Assembly: GCF_002743055.1 (NCBI RefSeq) | Contig: NZ_PDYM01000023.1 | Location: forward strand, 1-50,716 | Direction: 5' to 3' | Length of the DNA: 50,716 bases | DNA from: Sporosarcina sp. P13 | GTDB taxonomy: Bacteria; Bacillota; Bacilli; Bacillales_A; Planococcaceae | In this document: piece by piece, positions 24,625 through 33,944 of the stretch | Layout of the letters: every line of letters starts with the position of its first letter | Numbering within the stretch: the stretch's first letter is position 1 | Notes under the pieces: model-generated | Told to the model about the DNA's origin: nothing | Database searches by the model: none | Seen by the model: only the letters and a program-made list of their open reading frames with translations | Made by a program: the position numbers and the translations under genes

Positions 24625-25710
24625 ATGGAACTAGATGAAACGTTAGAGATGCTTAAAGAGTTGACAGATGCACGTGGGATCCCAGGCAATGAGAGAGAAG
24701 CACGTGACGTGATGAAAAAACATATCGAACCATTTGTAGATGAAATCGATCACGACGGTCTTGGTTCATTGATCGCGCACAAAGAAGGCGATGCGAATGG
24801 ACCTAAAATTATGATTGCTGGGCACTTGGATGAAGTCGGTTTTATGGTTACACGAATAGATGATAAAGGCTTCATTTATTTCCAAACAGTAGGTGGTTGG
24901 TGGTCACAAGTGATGCTCGCTCAACGTGTGTCCATCGTCACGCGCTCAGGCGAAACGATTACAGGTGTCATTGGCTCAAAACCGCCACATATTCTAACTC
25001 CTGAAGCGCGTAAAAAGCCAGTAGATATTAAAGACATGTTTTTTGACGTTGGTGCTACATCTAAGGAAGAAGTATTGTCGTGGGGAATTCTACCGGGTGA
25101 TATGGCAGTACCGTACTTTGATTTTACTGTTATGAAAAACGAAAATTTCTTACTTGCAAAAGCGTGGGATAACCGAATTGGTTGTGCAATCGCAATTGAA
25201 GTGATGAAACAGTTAAAAGATGAAAAGCATCCAAACCGGGTCTACGGTGTCGGTGCGATTCAAGAAGAAGTGGGTTTACGTGGAGCAAAAACCGCGACAA
25301 ATAAAATTCAACCAGCAATCGGCTTTGCGGTAGACGTAGGAATTGCAGGAGATACGCCAGGAGTGACGGCTAAAGAATCCGTAGGTAATATGGGCGAAGG
25401 TCCACAAATCCTGTTGTATGATGCATCAATGGTATCGCATAGAGGCTTGCGTAATTTTGTAGTAGAGACAGCAGAAGAGCTTAAAATCCCTTATCAGTTT
25501 GCCACAATGGCTGGTGGTGGAACGGATGCAGGATCCATTCATGTAAGTGGTACAGGAATTCCGACATTGGCGATTTGTATCCCTACCCGTTACATTCACT
25601 CCCATGCAGCTATGTTACATCGTGCAGACTTTGAGAACACAGTGAAACTTTTAGTGGAACTAGTGAAACGATTGGATGCCGAAACAGTTCATAAAATAAC
25701 ATTCGAATAA
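24625..25710 (+). CDS. M42 family metallopeptidase (YsdC/FrvX-like aminopeptidase)
   Basis: This 361-residue member of the M42 aminopeptidase family is a large-complex enzyme that trims peptides. The di-metal ligands appear in order: His in AGHLDEVG (about residue 68), Asp in AWDNRIG (about 182), the Glu pair in QEEVGLRG (about 214-215), Asp in AVDVG (about 237), and His in YIHSH. Similarity to B. subtilis YsdC and to glutamyl aminopeptidases is strong, but substrate cannot be set from sequence. It may be co-transcribed with ddh. Confidence 0.9.
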   Translation: MELDETLEMLKELTDARGIPGNEREARDVMKKHIEPFVDEIDHDGLGSLIAHKEGDANGPKIMIAGHLDEVGFMVTRIDDKGFIYFQTVGGWWSQVMLAQRVSIVTRSGETITGVIGSKPPHILTPEARKKPVDIKDMFFDVGATSKEEVLSWGILPGDMAVPYFDFTVMKNENFLLAKAWDNRIGCAIAIEVMKQLKDEKHPNRVYGVGAIQEEVGLRGAKTATNKIQPAIGFAVDVGIAGDTPGVTAKESVGNMGEGPQILLYDASMVSHRGLRNFVVETAEELKIPYQFATMAGGGTDAGSIHVSGTGIPTLAICIPTRYIHSHAAMLHRADFENTVKLLVELVKRLDAETVHKITFE

Positions 25711-25715
25711 TTTTT

Positions 25716-25752
25716 AGCAGCGGTGCCATCATGGTATCGCTGTTATTGTTTA
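25716..25752 (+). terminator. Weak terminator after the M42 gene
   Basis: AGCAGCGGTGCCAT and ATGGTATCGCTGTT form a stem with G-U pairs, followed by a broken T run (TATTGTTT). Confidence 0.6.
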
Positions 25753-25763
25753 AACAATGATTA

Positions 25764-25809
25764 AAGTAATAAAAATTCATTTGACTTCATAAATATACAT
25801 AGGTATACT
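25764..25809 (+). promoter_or_regulatory. argF promoter with ArgR/AhrC-like box
   Basis: TTGACT (25781-25786), a 17-bp spacer and TATACT (25804-25809) make a strong sigma-A promoter. The 18 bp at 25764-25781 (AGTAATAAAAATTCATTT-like) resemble the ARG box; the right half AATAAAAATTCA matches well and the left half has two swapped bases. It touches the -35, consistent with arginine repression. Confidence 0.6.
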
Positions 25810-25848
25810 AATTTATACATACTTCAAATGGATGGTAGGGATCAGGAA

Positions 25849-26814
25849 ATGACAAATAATAATCAAACAAAATCACTGATAGAAAAAGAAAGTCTAAAGG
25901 GACGCGACTTCTTGACATTATTAGATTATTCAAGTGAAGAAATTGCTTATTTACTTCAACTTGCATATGATATGAAACAAGATACACTTGCTGGAAAAAA
26001 GCCACCTGTATTGGCGGGCAAAACGCTTGGTATGATTTTTGAGAAGCATTCCACTCGTACGCGTATTTCATTCGAAGTCGGCATGATTCATCTTGGTGGA
26101 CATGGCCTATTCATGAACGCACGTGATTTGCAAATCGGTCGTGGGGAGTCCGTATCAGATACTGGGAAAGTATTGTCACAATTTTTGGATGGTGTCATGA
26201 TTCGTGCAAAATCGCATAAAATGGTAGAAGAATTAGCTGAACATACAACCGTTCCAGTAATTAATGGACTTACGGATTTATTCCACCCATGTCAGGCAAT
26301 GGCTGATCTATTAACGATCAAAGAAGTGAAAGGCGATCTAAAGGGCCAGAAGCTTTCCTATATTGGAGACGGCAATAACGTAGCGCATTCACTAGTTATT
26401 GCAGGTGCACATATGGGGATGAACGTGGCAGTCGCTACACCTAAAGGTTATGAATACCATGCAGGTTTACTAGAAAAAGCGAAGAAAATTGCTGAAGCAA
26501 ATGGCGGTAGCGTGACGGCGACATATGATCCAATTGAAGCGGCAACAGACGCAGATGCAATCTATACAGACGTATGGACGAGTATGGGTCAAGAAGAAGA
26601 AGCGGCGAAACGTCTAATCGATTTCAAAGACTTTCAAATCAATGATCAACTAGTAGGTCATGCGAAAAAAGATTATGTATTTTTACATTGTCTACCTGCG
26701 CACCGTGAAGAAGAGGTTACCGCGTCAGTTATTGATGGTGAAAATTCTTATGTATTCCAACAAGCAGGCAACCGTCTACATGCACAAAAAGCTGTCTTGG
26801 CTTCATTGCTATAA
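25849..26814 (+). CDS. argF: Ornithine carbamoyltransferase
   Basis: This 321-residue enzyme joins ornithine and carbamoyl phosphate to give citrulline in arginine synthesis. The carbamoyl-phosphate loop HSTRTR (67-72), HPCQ (about 146-149) and the ornithine loop HCLPAHREEEV (about 283-293) are all present. The frame opens at 25828, but that ATG has no ribosome site and lies close to the predicted transcription start. The ATG at 25849 follows TAGGGATCAGG and is preferred. No other arg gene or arcA/arcC flanks it. The ARG-like box argues for a biosynthetic rather than catabolic role. Confidence 0.95.
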   Translation: MTNNNQTKSLIEKESLKGRDFLTLLDYSSEEIAYLLQLAYDMKQDTLAGKKPPVLAGKTLGMIFEKHSTRTRISFEVGMIHLGGHGLFMNARDLQIGRGESVSDTGKVLSQFLDGVMIRAKSHKMVEELAEHTTVPVINGLTDLFHPCQAMADLLTIKEVKGDLKGQKLSYIGDGNNVAHSLVIAGAHMGMNVAVATPKGYEYHAGLLEKAKKIAEANGGSVTATYDPIEAATDADAIYTDVWTSMGQEEEAAKRLIDFKDFQINDQLVGHAKKDYVFLHCLPAHREEEVTASVIDGENSYVFQQAGNRLHAQKAVLASLL

Positions 26815-26820
26815 GAATAT

Positions 26821-26857
26821 AACTGCTTTCCTAATTTAATAGGAGGGCAGTTTTTTT
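26821..26857 (+). terminator. argF terminator
   Basis: ACTGCTTTCCTA pairs with TAGGAGGGCAGT (two G-U pairs), followed by seven T. Confidence 0.9.
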
Positions 26858-26918
26858 ATGTCTACTACTACATGTCTTTGCTATACTGTAATCAACCCGA
26901 ATGAGGGAGGAAAAAAGT

Positions 26919-27377
26919 TTGTTAACGTATATACTTGTGTTTCTCTTAGGCGCCGCGCCAGGCTTTGAAGTTCTTGTGGCGGTTCCCCTCGGTATTTTAA
27001 GAGGAATGTCGCCAGTAACTGCAACTATAATTGGATTTGCTGGAAATGCTACTACTATTTTGATTGAAGTGATTGTATTTCAGAAGTTGAAAACATGGTG
27101 GGATAGTAAAAGAAAGAAGGCTGTTGCACTACCTTCCAAACGAACCGCGCGAGCTGAAACGATTTGGAGACGTTATGGTGTACCTGGGCTTGCGTTACTC
27201 GGACCTATTTTGATAGGGTCCCATCTCGCTGCATTCTTAGCTTTGGCACTTGGTTCATCTAAAAAACTAACGTCGATCTGGCTTGTAATTAGTCTAGCCA
27301 TTTGGTCCATCGTCTTTGCGTTCTTAGCCGTACTAGGGATTGATGTTTTTTCTTGGGTGTTTCAGAAACTATTTTAA
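26919..27377 (+). CDS. Small multi-drug export family protein
   Basis: This protein of about 152 residues has four or so membrane segments and looks like the family annotated 'small multi-drug export protein', with the conserved start ...GAAPGFEVLVAVPLGILRGMSP and the motif RYGVPGLALLGPILIGSHLAA (about 86-106). The drug-export label is historical and the substrate is unproven. An ATG at 26901 has no upstream ribosome site and would lie some 6-8 nt after the likely transcription start (TATACT at 26882-26887). The TTG at 26919 sits 8 nt after GGGAGG and is the better start. Confidence 0.7.
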   Translation: MLTYILVFLLGAAPGFEVLVAVPLGILRGMSPVTATIIGFAGNATTILIEVIVFQKLKTWWDSKRKKAVALPSKRTARAETIWRRYGVPGLALLGPILIGSHLAAFLALALGSSKKLTSIWLVISLAIWSIVFAFLAVLGIDVFSWVFQKLF

Positions 27378-27380
27378 TAA

Positions 27381-27431
27381 ACAATACATCCTTCACTCGC
27401 GTAGAATGAAGGATGTATTGTTATGTTTTTT
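27381..27431. terminator. Terminator between the export gene and sspI
   Basis: ACAATACATCCTTCA and TGAAGGATGTATTGT form a perfect 15-bp stem with an 11-nt loop; TATGTTTTTT follows. It lies between convergent genes. Confidence 0.85.
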
Positions 27432-27447
27432 GCTAAGTAGTCAAAAC

Positions 27448-27663
27448 TTATTGCGCTTTAGCAAATGCCTGCGCCAGTTCGCTTGTCATTTCTTGCTTTT
27501 CTTGATCGTCAGCACGTCGCCAAAGTTGTTCGAAAAACACACCTAATCCTGGCAGTAAATGTTCCTCACCACGCGCAATTGCATCATCAATCACATTACG
27601 TACATCTGAAGCACTATTATTCGTCATATTCGCCGCAATCGCATCTCGTATTTGAAAATCCAT
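27448..27663 (-). CDS. sspI: Small acid-soluble spore protein I
   Basis: This 71-residue protein matches SspI of B. subtilis, a minor spore-core protein made in the forespore. Recognisable are the MDFQIRDAI-ANMTNN start, the VIDDAI stretch and the GEEHLLPGLGVFFEQLW core. The gene order sspI, trmH-type methylase, pheS, pheT is the same as in B. subtilis, which strengthens the call. AGGAGG precedes the ATG. I could not find a convincing sigma-G promoter in the short upstream gap, which is divergent with the methylase gene. Confidence 0.93.
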   Translation of the reverse strand: MDFQIRDAIAANMTNNSASDVRNVIDDAIARGEEHLLPGLGVFFEQLWRRADDQEKQEMTSELAQAFAKAQ

Positions 27664-27754
27664 ATTATCAGCCTCCTATCATCATCTTTTCCACAACAGT
27701 ATCTAAATATACGTGTATTTGGTACACTAAAAAGAAAAAAGGATGTACTGCCTC

Positions 27755-28513
27755 TTGAATAAACGAATCGAATCAACTCAAAACTCCTTAGTAAAACATT
27801 GGAAAAAGCTAGTGACTACAAGAAAAGAGCGTGATCAGACGAAAGAGTTTCTCGTTGAAGGTTTTCATCTTGTGGAAGAAGCGTTGAAACAACCAGACTT
27901 GGTTATTCAGCTACTTGTACGTGAAGACATCGCTATTCCATCACACTGGAACGCGCCGATTATTGATTTGACGGCAACGGTTGCGAAAGAGATTTCTGAA
28001 ACAGAACAAACACAAGGCGTTTTTGCCTATTGCCGACAGCCGAAATATGATGAAACGGACCAACGTCAATGGAAACGTCTATTGCTGATTGACGCTGTTC
28101 AAGATCCAGGAAATATTGGCACGATGATCCGTACAGCGGATGCAGCTGGATTAGATGCAGTCATTCTTGGTAAAGGTTGCGCGGATCCATTCAATCCAAA
28201 GACGGTACGTTCAGCACAAGGATCACATTTCCATATTCCGGTCGTACGTGAAGAATTGACAACATGGCTTGAACGTTTGAAATCAGAAAACATCCCAGTC
28301 ATTGGCACAGGGCTACAGGAAGCGGTCACATTAAGTGAGATGAAACCACAACCGGCTTTTGCCTTACTCGTCGGCAATGAAGGAAGCGGTGTAGATCCTG
28401 AACTATTGTCTCAAGCAGATCACGTTGTGAAAATCCCTCTTTATGGACAAGCTGAATCACTAAATGTAGCCGTTGCGACAGGCATTCTATTATATACACT
28501 ACGCGAGCTGTAA
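27755..28513 (+). CDS. TrmH/SpoU family RNA methyltransferase (YsgA-like)
   Basis: This protein of about 252 residues combines an N-terminal substrate-binding domain (about 1-95) and a C-terminal SPOUT domain. The knot motifs are intact: DAVQDPGNIGTMIRTADAAG (about 116-135), LLVGNEGSGV (about 209-218) and IPLYGQAESLNVAVATGILL (about 231-250). It transfers a methyl group to a ribose 2'-OH, most likely in rRNA; the exact site is unknown. The frame opens with ATG at 27743, but that codon overlaps AAAGGATG. The TTG at 27755 gives the N-terminus MNKRIESTQN seen in relatives. Spacing is long, so the start is uncertain. Confidence 0.88.
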   Translation: MNKRIESTQNSLVKHWKKLVTTRKERDQTKEFLVEGFHLVEEALKQPDLVIQLLVREDIAIPSHWNAPIIDLTATVAKEISETEQTQGVFAYCRQPKYDETDQRQWKRLLLIDAVQDPGNIGTMIRTADAAGLDAVILGKGCADPFNPKTVRSAQGSHFHIPVVREELTTWLERLKSENIPVIGTGLQEAVTLSEMKPQPAFALLVGNEGSGVDPELLSQADHVVKIPLYGQAESLNVAVATGILLYTLREL

Positions 28514-28559
28514 TAAGCCTATTGAAGGCGAAATCGTTTTACGGTATACTGTGAGATGA

Positions 28560-28822
28560 ATCAAAACAATAGCAACGACCGGGAAAAGTAGATGAAAAGT
28601 TGCGTTCTTAGGGATTTCACACCTCGACTGAAAGTGTGAAAAACGCGCCTCACCGAAGTTCACCCCGCGAGCTGCACGCTTGGACCATTTATGTAAAGGC
28701 GTGCCGGCAAAGGACCGTTATTCCAATTTAAGTGATTTTGCATCCTATTTTTTTATGATGCAAACTAATCAGGGTGGTACCGCGAAATCGACCTCGTCCC
28801 TTTTATAGGGGCGAGTTTTTTG
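28560..28822 (+). promoter_or_regulatory. T-box leader of pheST
   Basis: The leader contains the invariant T-box AGGGTGGTACCGCG (28771-28784) followed by a terminator stem CTCGTCCC/GGGGCGAG (28793-28800, 28808-28815) and six T. The upstream 200 nt fold as Stem I. A TTC at 28659-28661 followed by A is a plausible Phe specifier codon. Uncharged tRNA-Phe would pair and switch the leader to antitermination. Confidence 0.93.
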
Positions 28823-28891
28823 TTTTTCGTAAAACTTCCTATATGGAACGTGTGAAAACCACACCTGAAATAGAGAGAGGAGCTCATACAC

Positions 28892-29929
28892 ATGAAAGAA
28901 CAGCTACATGAACTGAAAGAACAAGTCATGGAGAAAATCAAACAGTCTAATACTGTTAAAGAACTAAACGATGTCCGCGTGGCCTACCTTGGGAAAAAAG
29001 GTCCGATCACAGACTTACTTAAAGGAATGGGAAAACTGCCTGCGGAAGAACGTCCGAAAATGGGCGCGCTTGTCAACGAAATTCGTGAAAGCGTAACGGA
29101 AATCTTGGAGGAACGCAAAGAAGTCCTAGAACAAGCAGCGATCCAGGAACAGCTCGCTAAAGAATCAATCGACGTCACACTACCTGGTCGTCCAGTAGAA
29201 CTTGGTAACCACCATCCGCTAACACGCGTTGTTGAAGAAATTGAAGATTTCTTTATTAGCATGGGCTATGAAATTGCAGAAGGTCCTGAAGTTGAAAAGG
29301 ACTACTATAACTTTGAAGCATTGAACTTGCCAAAAGGTCATCCAGCACGTGATATGCAAGATTCCTTCTATATTACAGAAGACATCTTACTGCGTACGCA
29401 CACTTCACCTGTACAAGCACGTACGATGGAAGCTAAAGAAGGTTCTGCGATAAAGATCATCTGTCCAGGAAAAGTGTATCGCCGCGACTCAGATGACGCG
29501 ACGCATTCCCACCAATTTACACAAATTGAAGGATTGGTTGTCGGAGAAAATATCCGTATGAGTGATTTAAAAGGTACGCTTGATTTATTGGCGAAGAAAT
29601 TATTCGGTGCAGAGCGTGAAATTCGTCTGCGTCCAAGCTTTTTCCCATTCACTGAGCCTTCTGTAGAAATGGATATTTCTTGTTTCAAATGTGGCGGGTC
29701 AGGCTGTAACGTGTGTAAGAAAACCGGCTGGATTGAAATTTTAGGTGCAGGTATGGTACACCCGAACGTTCTTCAGATGGCCGGCTATAATCCGGAAGAA
29801 GTCACAGGATTTGCGTTCGGTATGGGACCAGAACGAATTGCGATGTTAAAATACGGCGTGGAAGATATTCGTCATTTCTATACAAATGACATTCGGTTTA
29901 TTTCACAATTCCACCGGGCAGAGGCATAA
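28892..29929 (+). CDS. pheS: Phenylalanine--tRNA ligase alpha subunit
   Basis: This 345-residue catalytic subunit of the (alpha-beta)2 enzyme charges tRNA-Phe. It has an N-terminal coiled coil (about 1-90) and a class-II aminoacyl-tRNA synthetase core. Class-II motif 2 lies around [22 protein letters not shown] (split here as [16 protein letters not shown] then FTQIEG, about 195-217), and motif 3 is [18 protein letters not shown] CxxC pair ([17 protein letters not shown]) in the loop is usual for Bacillales. The ATG follows AGAGAGGAG. The T-box leader controls it, and pheT follows after 12 bp. Confidence 0.97.
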   Translation: MKEQLHELKEQVMEKIKQSNTVKELNDVRVAYLGKKGPITDLLKGMGKLPAEERPKMGALVNEIRESVTEILEERKEVLEQAAIQEQLAKESIDVTLPGRPVELGNHHPLTRVVEEIEDFFISMGYEIAEGPEVEKDYYNFEALNLPKGHPARDMQDSFYITEDILLRTHTSPVQARTMEAKEGSAIKIICPGKVYRRDSDDATHSHQFTQIEGLVVGENIRMSDLKGTLDLLAKKLFGAEREIRLRPSFFPFTEPSVEMDISCFKCGGSGCNVCKKTGWIEILGAGMVHPNVLQMAGYNPEEVTGFAFGMGPERIAMLKYGVEDIRHFYTNDIRFISQFHRAEA

Positions 29930-29941
29930 GGAGGAATACTG

Positions 29942-32353
29942 ATGTTAGTATCAACAAATTGGTTAAGTACGTATGTAGATTGGAATGAATTGAGCGTAGA
30001 GGATTTGGCAGAAAAAATCACACGCGCGGGAATTGAAGTAGACGGTATTATCAATCGTTCATTAGGAATGGATAATATTGTTATAGGGTATGTGACAGAT
30101 TGCGTTAAGCATCCAGAAGCAGACAAGCTTCATATTTGTCAAGTTGATGTAGGCGGGGAAGTCACGCAAATTATTTGTGGTGCACCGAATATCGCGGCGG
30201 GACAAAAAGTAATCGTTGCACGTCCGGGCGCTGTTTTACCTGGTGGAATGAAAATTAAAAAAGCAAAACTTCGTGGCGAAGAGTCAAACGGTATGATCTG
30301 TTCATTGCAAGAGCTTGGCATCGAAGGAAAGCTTGTGCCGAAAGCCTATGCAGAAGGAATTTATGTCTTGCCAAGTGATGTACGTGCAGGAGATAGTGCG
30401 TTGAGACATCTTGGACTGTACGACCAAGTGCTTGAGTTTGATTTGACACCGAACCGTTCAGATGCGTTAAGCATGCTAGGTGTAGCGTACGAAGTAGGGG
30501 CTATTCTTTCAAAAGAAGTTAAATTACCGGTTATTTCTTATAAGGCATCAGCTGAAAAAGCACAGGATTATTTGAAATTGACAGTAGAAGCAACTGAAGA
30601 TAATCCGATGTATGTAGCGAAAGTCGTGAAGAACGTTAAAGTAGCAGAATCACCGCAATGGTTACAAAATACACTGATGTCAGCAGGCATTCGTCCGCAT
30701 AATAACATCGTTGACATTACGAACTATGTGTTGATGGAATATGGACAGCCATTGCACGCGTTCGACTATAATCGTCTTGAAACGAAAGAAATCGTCGTTC
30801 GACATGCACGTGTTGACGAAACGATCGTGACACTTGATCAGGCTGAACGTACATTGAATGATCACAACCTTGTGATTACAAACGGCATCGAACCAGTGGC
30901 ACTTGCGGGTGTAATGGGTGGTGCGAATTCTGAAGTACACGAAGGCACAACGACTGTCGTGATTGAATCGGCTTATTTCGCTCCGGGATCCGTGCGTCAG
31001 ACATCGAAAGAAGTTGGACTACGTAGTGATGCGAGTACACGTTTTGAAAAAGGTGTAGATCCAAACCGTGTAGTAGATGCAGCCGAACGTGCAGCGCAAT
31101 TAATGGCTGAACTTGCTGGTGGAGAAGTGTTAGGTGGCTCTGTAACATTTGACGAGCTAGACAAAACGCCTGAGCGTATTATTCTTTCACCGGATTACGT
31201 CAATAATCGTCTAGGTATGAAAATTCCGATGGACGAAATGAAAAGCATCATGGATCGCTTACAAATTCCTACAGAAGCAATCAACGGCCAACTGGTGATG
31301 GATATTCCAACGAGACGCCAAGATTTACGTATTAAAGAAGATATGATCGAGGAAATTGCTCGTCTTTATGGTTATGATGAAATTCCAAAAACATTGCCTG
31401 TCGGAGAAAGTACACCAGGCGGCTTAACTCCTTATCAAGCAAAGCGCCGAATCGTCCGCAGATTTTTAGAAGCAGCGGGACTTTCACAAGCGTTAACATA
31501 TTCTTTGGCTTCACCTAAAGATGCACAGGCATTTGCGTTGGAGACAGCACCTGTCACGGAATTGCTCATGCCAATGAGTGAAGAACGTAGTGTTCTTCGT
31601 CAAAGCATAATCCCTCATTTATTGGATGCTGCGACATATAACGTAGCACGCCGTAATGAGTCAGTGGCACTTTATGAAACAGGTTCTGTATTCTTAGGTA
31701 TCGAGGAAGATGGCTTACCTAAAGAAGTCGAGCATGTCGCTGCAGTTCTAACGGGTAAATGGGTTAATCATGCGTGGCAAGGTGAGTCTAAAAAGGTAGA
31801 CTTCTTCGTAATGAAGGGAATTGTGGAAGGTATGTTCGAACAGCTGGGTCTACTTGAGCGTATTGAATTCACAAAAGCGACTGTAGAAGGAATGCACCCT
31901 GGTCGTACCGCAACTGTATGGCTAGGTGATACAGCTGTTGGTATGATCGGCCAAGTGCATCCAACGGTACAAAATGAGCGTGATTTACAAGAAACGTATG
32001 TAATGGAAATGAACTTACGTGTAATTTTGGAAACAGCGGCAGAAGAATTATTCTACACTCCAGTCCCGCGTTTCCCATCAATTTCACGTGATATTGCATT
32101 AGTTGTAAATAGCGATACATCTGCTGCGAACTTGGAGAAGATTATTCACCAAGCGGGCGGCAAGCTATTGAAAAGTGTTCAGTTGTTTGACTTGTATGAA
32201 GGTAAGAATGTCGAAGATGGCAAGAAGTCATTGGCGTTCTCGTTGACGTACTTTGATCCAGAACGTACATTAACGGATGAAGAAGTCGTTACTGTTCATA
32301 GTAAGGTGCTAGATGCGTTGACTGTTCAGGCCAATGCTCAGTTGAGATCATAA
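29942..32353 (+). CDS. pheT: Phenylalanine--tRNA ligase beta subunit
   Basis: This 803-residue beta subunit has, in order, an N-terminal EMAP/tRNA-binding domain (about 40-150, VKHPEADKLHICQVDVG), the B3/B4 editing domain (about 210-380), B5 (about 405-475), the catalytic-like core and a C-terminal FDX-ACB anticodon-binding domain (about 710-803, FPSISRDIALVV). Length is typical. It forms a two-gene operon with pheS, GGAGG being placed in the 12-bp gap. It ends before an inverted-repeat element containing a strong terminator. Confidence 0.97.
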   Translation: MLVSTNWLSTYVDWNELSVEDLAEKITRAGIEVDGIINRSLGMDNIVIGYVTDCVKHPEADKLHICQVDVGGEVTQIICGAPNIAAGQKVIVARPGAVLPGGMKIKKAKLRGEESNGMICSLQELGIEGKLVPKAYAEGIYVLPSDVRAGDSALRHLGLYDQVLEFDLTPNRSDALSMLGVAYEVGAILSKEVKLPVISYKASAEKAQDYLKLTVEATEDNPMYVAKVVKNVKVAESPQWLQNTLMSAGIRPHNNIVDITNYVLMEYGQPLHAFDYNRLETKEIVVRHARVDETIVTLDQAERTLNDHNLVITNGIEPVALAGVMGGANSEVHEGTTTVVIESAYFAPGSVRQTSKEVGLRSDASTRFEKGVDPNRVVDAAERAAQLMAELAGGEVLGGSVTFDELDKTPERIILSPDYVNNRLGMKIPMDEMKSIMDRLQIPTEAINGQLVMDIPTRRQDLRIKEDMIEEIARLYGYDEIPKTLPVGESTPGGLTPYQAKRRIVRRFLEAAGLSQALTYSLASPKDAQAFALETAPVTELLMPMSEERSVLRQSIIPHLLDAATYNVARRNESVALYETGSVFLGIEEDGLPKEVEHVAAVLTGKWVNHAWQGESKKVDFFVMKGIVEGMFEQLGLLERIEFTKATVEGMHPGRTATVWLGDTAVGMIGQVHPTVQNERDLQETYVMEMNLRVILETAAEELFYTPVPRFPSISRDIALVVNSDTSAANLEKIIHQAGGKLLKSVQLFDLYEGKNVEDGKKSLAFSLTYFDPERTLTDEEVVTVHSKVLDALTVQANAQLRS

Positions 32354-32360
32354 GATGGAG

Positions 32361-32509
32361 AAAGGGCTGGGACATTACTAGAAAATAGCCCGTTCCCCTG
32401 CGCTCCTGTATCTTAAAAAAGTTACGTTTATAAATACGTAGTCAAAAAGAAAAATGCATGAAGGAGAAGAAAGATCCTTCATGCATTTTTTTGTTTGTCC
32501 CACCCCTTT
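32361..32509. repeat. 149-bp element with 14-bp terminal inverted repeats
   Basis: AAAGGGCTGGGACA (32361-32374) is matched by TGTCCCACCCCTTT (32496-32509), complementary at 13 of 14 positions. Inside is the strong hairpin at 32451-32489. The motif GGGCTGGGACA...TGTCCCA is, from memory, common in intergenic dispersed elements of Firmicutes; copy number here cannot be seen. Confidence 0.65.
32447..32493. terminator. Bidirectional terminator between pheT and rnhC
   Basis: AAAATGCATGAAGGA (32451-32465) pairs perfectly with TCCTTCATGCATTTT (32475-32489). T and A runs lie on both sides, so it suits both convergent genes. Confidence 0.92.
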
Positions 32510-32562
32510 TGCATTTTAATGGAAATAATAGGGGAATAGAAATCTCGAGCCACAACCCTAGT

Positions 32563-33510
32563 TTACTTCTTATAAACCAATTTCAAAGCCTTTTGCGTGT
32601 TGGCAAAGTGTACTTTTGTGAGGGTTTTTAAAAACGCTTCGCCTTTTTTGCGGATGATCTGGCAAGCGATTTGGTCGACCTTGGGTCCTGCTCCTTTTGG
32701 TAAGGTAACGCCTGCTTTAACGCTAAGCTGATCCATCGCTTCAAGAAACGCTACTCGTGCTAAAATAGATGCAGTCGCTACGGAGACATGCAAATTCTCG
32801 GCTTTTGTAGAGAAAAGTACTTTGTCGCGGATAATTGTCGACTCGTTTTTTAAATGATTATAGTAAACTTTTCGTTCAGCGAATTGGTCGATTAAAATGT
32901 ATTCAGGTGTGTTTGGTGCCATTTGCTGTAACACTCGCTCAAGCGCTTGGTTATGCAAAACAGCTTTGATCTTTCCTTGTGACCACCCTTGACTTTGTAT
33001 TTCGTTATATTTATCATTATCGAGCGTCAAAACAGCATAGGTGACGACTCGCTTCAGATCACCTGCAATTTGTTGCATATGGGCATCTGTCAATTGTTTT
33101 GAGTCTTTTACGCCTAATTCACGGACGAGCTCGATTTGATCACTACTGACAAAACATGCAGCGACTGTGATTGGACCAAAGAAATCGCCGGTACCTGTTT
33201 CGTCTGATCCGAGGACGGATAATGAAGCGAAGTTTGCGGGTAAGACATCTCCCTTCGAGCTTGAGCTTTTCGCTTTAGTTGCAGTGATTGTGGCGAGGGA
33301 ACCGAAACGTGCAGCTTCGCGATCAGCACCTGCCCCCTGGAATAATACTTTTCCTGACTTATAAGCCGTAATCGATGTATCAGCTATCTTTGCGGCGAAT
33401 ATTACGCCGGGTGCGTTGCGGGTAATTTTACTCGCTGCGTAAAATTGAAACACCTTAGACATTTCATTTTCTGTTAAAACAATCACTTGGTTACTCAACG
33501 GTTCATTCAC
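32563..33510 (-). CDS. rnhC: Ribonuclease HIII
   Basis: This 315-residue RNase HIII cleaves RNA in RNA-DNA hybrids. The N-terminal TBP-like substrate domain (about 1-90; ITAYKSGKVLFQGAG) distinguishes it from RNase HII. The catalytic core starts with GSDETGTGDFFGP (Asp103, Glu104), followed by VKDSKQL and the conserved ILIDQFAE and VATASILAR segments. The GTG start has AGGAAG only 3 nt away, which is tight, but the N-terminus then aligns with relatives. It is divergent from zapA and convergent with pheT, as in B. subtilis. Confidence 0.95.
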   Translation of the reverse strand: MNEPLSNQVIVLTENEMSKVFQFYAASKITRNAPGVIFAAKIADTSITAYKSGKVLFQGAGADREAARFGSLATITATKAKSSSSKGDVLPANFASLSVLGSDETGTGDFFGPITVAACFVSSDQIELVRELGVKDSKQLTDAHMQQIAGDLKRVVTYAVLTLDNDKYNEIQSQGWSQGKIKAVLHNQALERVLQQMAPNTPEYILIDQFAERKVYYNHLKNESTIIRDKVLFSTKAENLHVSVATASILARVAFLEAMDQLSVKAGVTLPKGAGPKVDQIACQIIRKKGEAFLKTLTKVHFANTQKALKLVYKK

Positions 33511-33612
33511 TCACTTCCTGAAAGGATATCCACTAGTATACCTGAAATAGTGTAGTGTAATGAATGAATCCTTGCAAAATATAGTGACAATGCTGATGTG
33601 AGGCATATTTGA

Positions 33613-33642
33613 TTCACAACTAAATGTCTTTCATGGTATGAT
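33613..33642 (+). promoter_or_regulatory. zapA-cvpA promoter
   Basis: TTCACA (33613-33618), an 18-bp spacer and TATGAT (33637-33642) each match five of six consensus bases. The zapA ATG follows 31 bp later behind GGGGGAGGG. Confidence 0.65.
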
Positions 33643-33673
33643 TGTGTAAGGGTTTTAGGGGGAGGGCGTAATC

Positions 33674-33934
33674 ATGGCTGACAAAAATAGGTCAAGAGTG
33701 ACTGTTGAAATTTATGGGCAAACATATACGGTTGTTGGTACAGAAACGTCTGGGCATGTGCGGTATGTAGCCTCGCTCGTTGATGAAAGAATGCGAGAAA
33801 TTAGTAAACATAATCGACACTTGGATAGTAAAAAAATAGCTGTCTTGACAGCGGTTAATAGTGTACATGATTTTTTGAAATTAGAAGCAAAAGTAAAACA
33901 GTTAGAAGAAGAACTGGAAAATTTGAAGGGTTGA
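33674..33934 (+). CDS. zapA: Cell division protein ZapA
   Basis: This 86-residue protein promotes FtsZ filament bundling at the division site. It has the ZapA pattern: an N-terminal beta segment (RVTVEIYGQTYTVVG), the helix YVASLVDERMREI, KIAVLTAVNSVHDFLKLE and a C-terminal coiled coil (KVKQLEEELENLKG). Length is typical of Bacillus ZapA (YshA). It lies 10 bp before cvpA in a conserved pair. Confidence 0.93.
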   Translation: MADKNRSRVTVEIYGQTYTVVGTETSGHVRYVASLVDERMREISKHNRHLDSKKIAVLTAVNSVHDFLKLEAKVKQLEEELENLKG

Positions 33935-33944
33935 GAGGTAAAAT

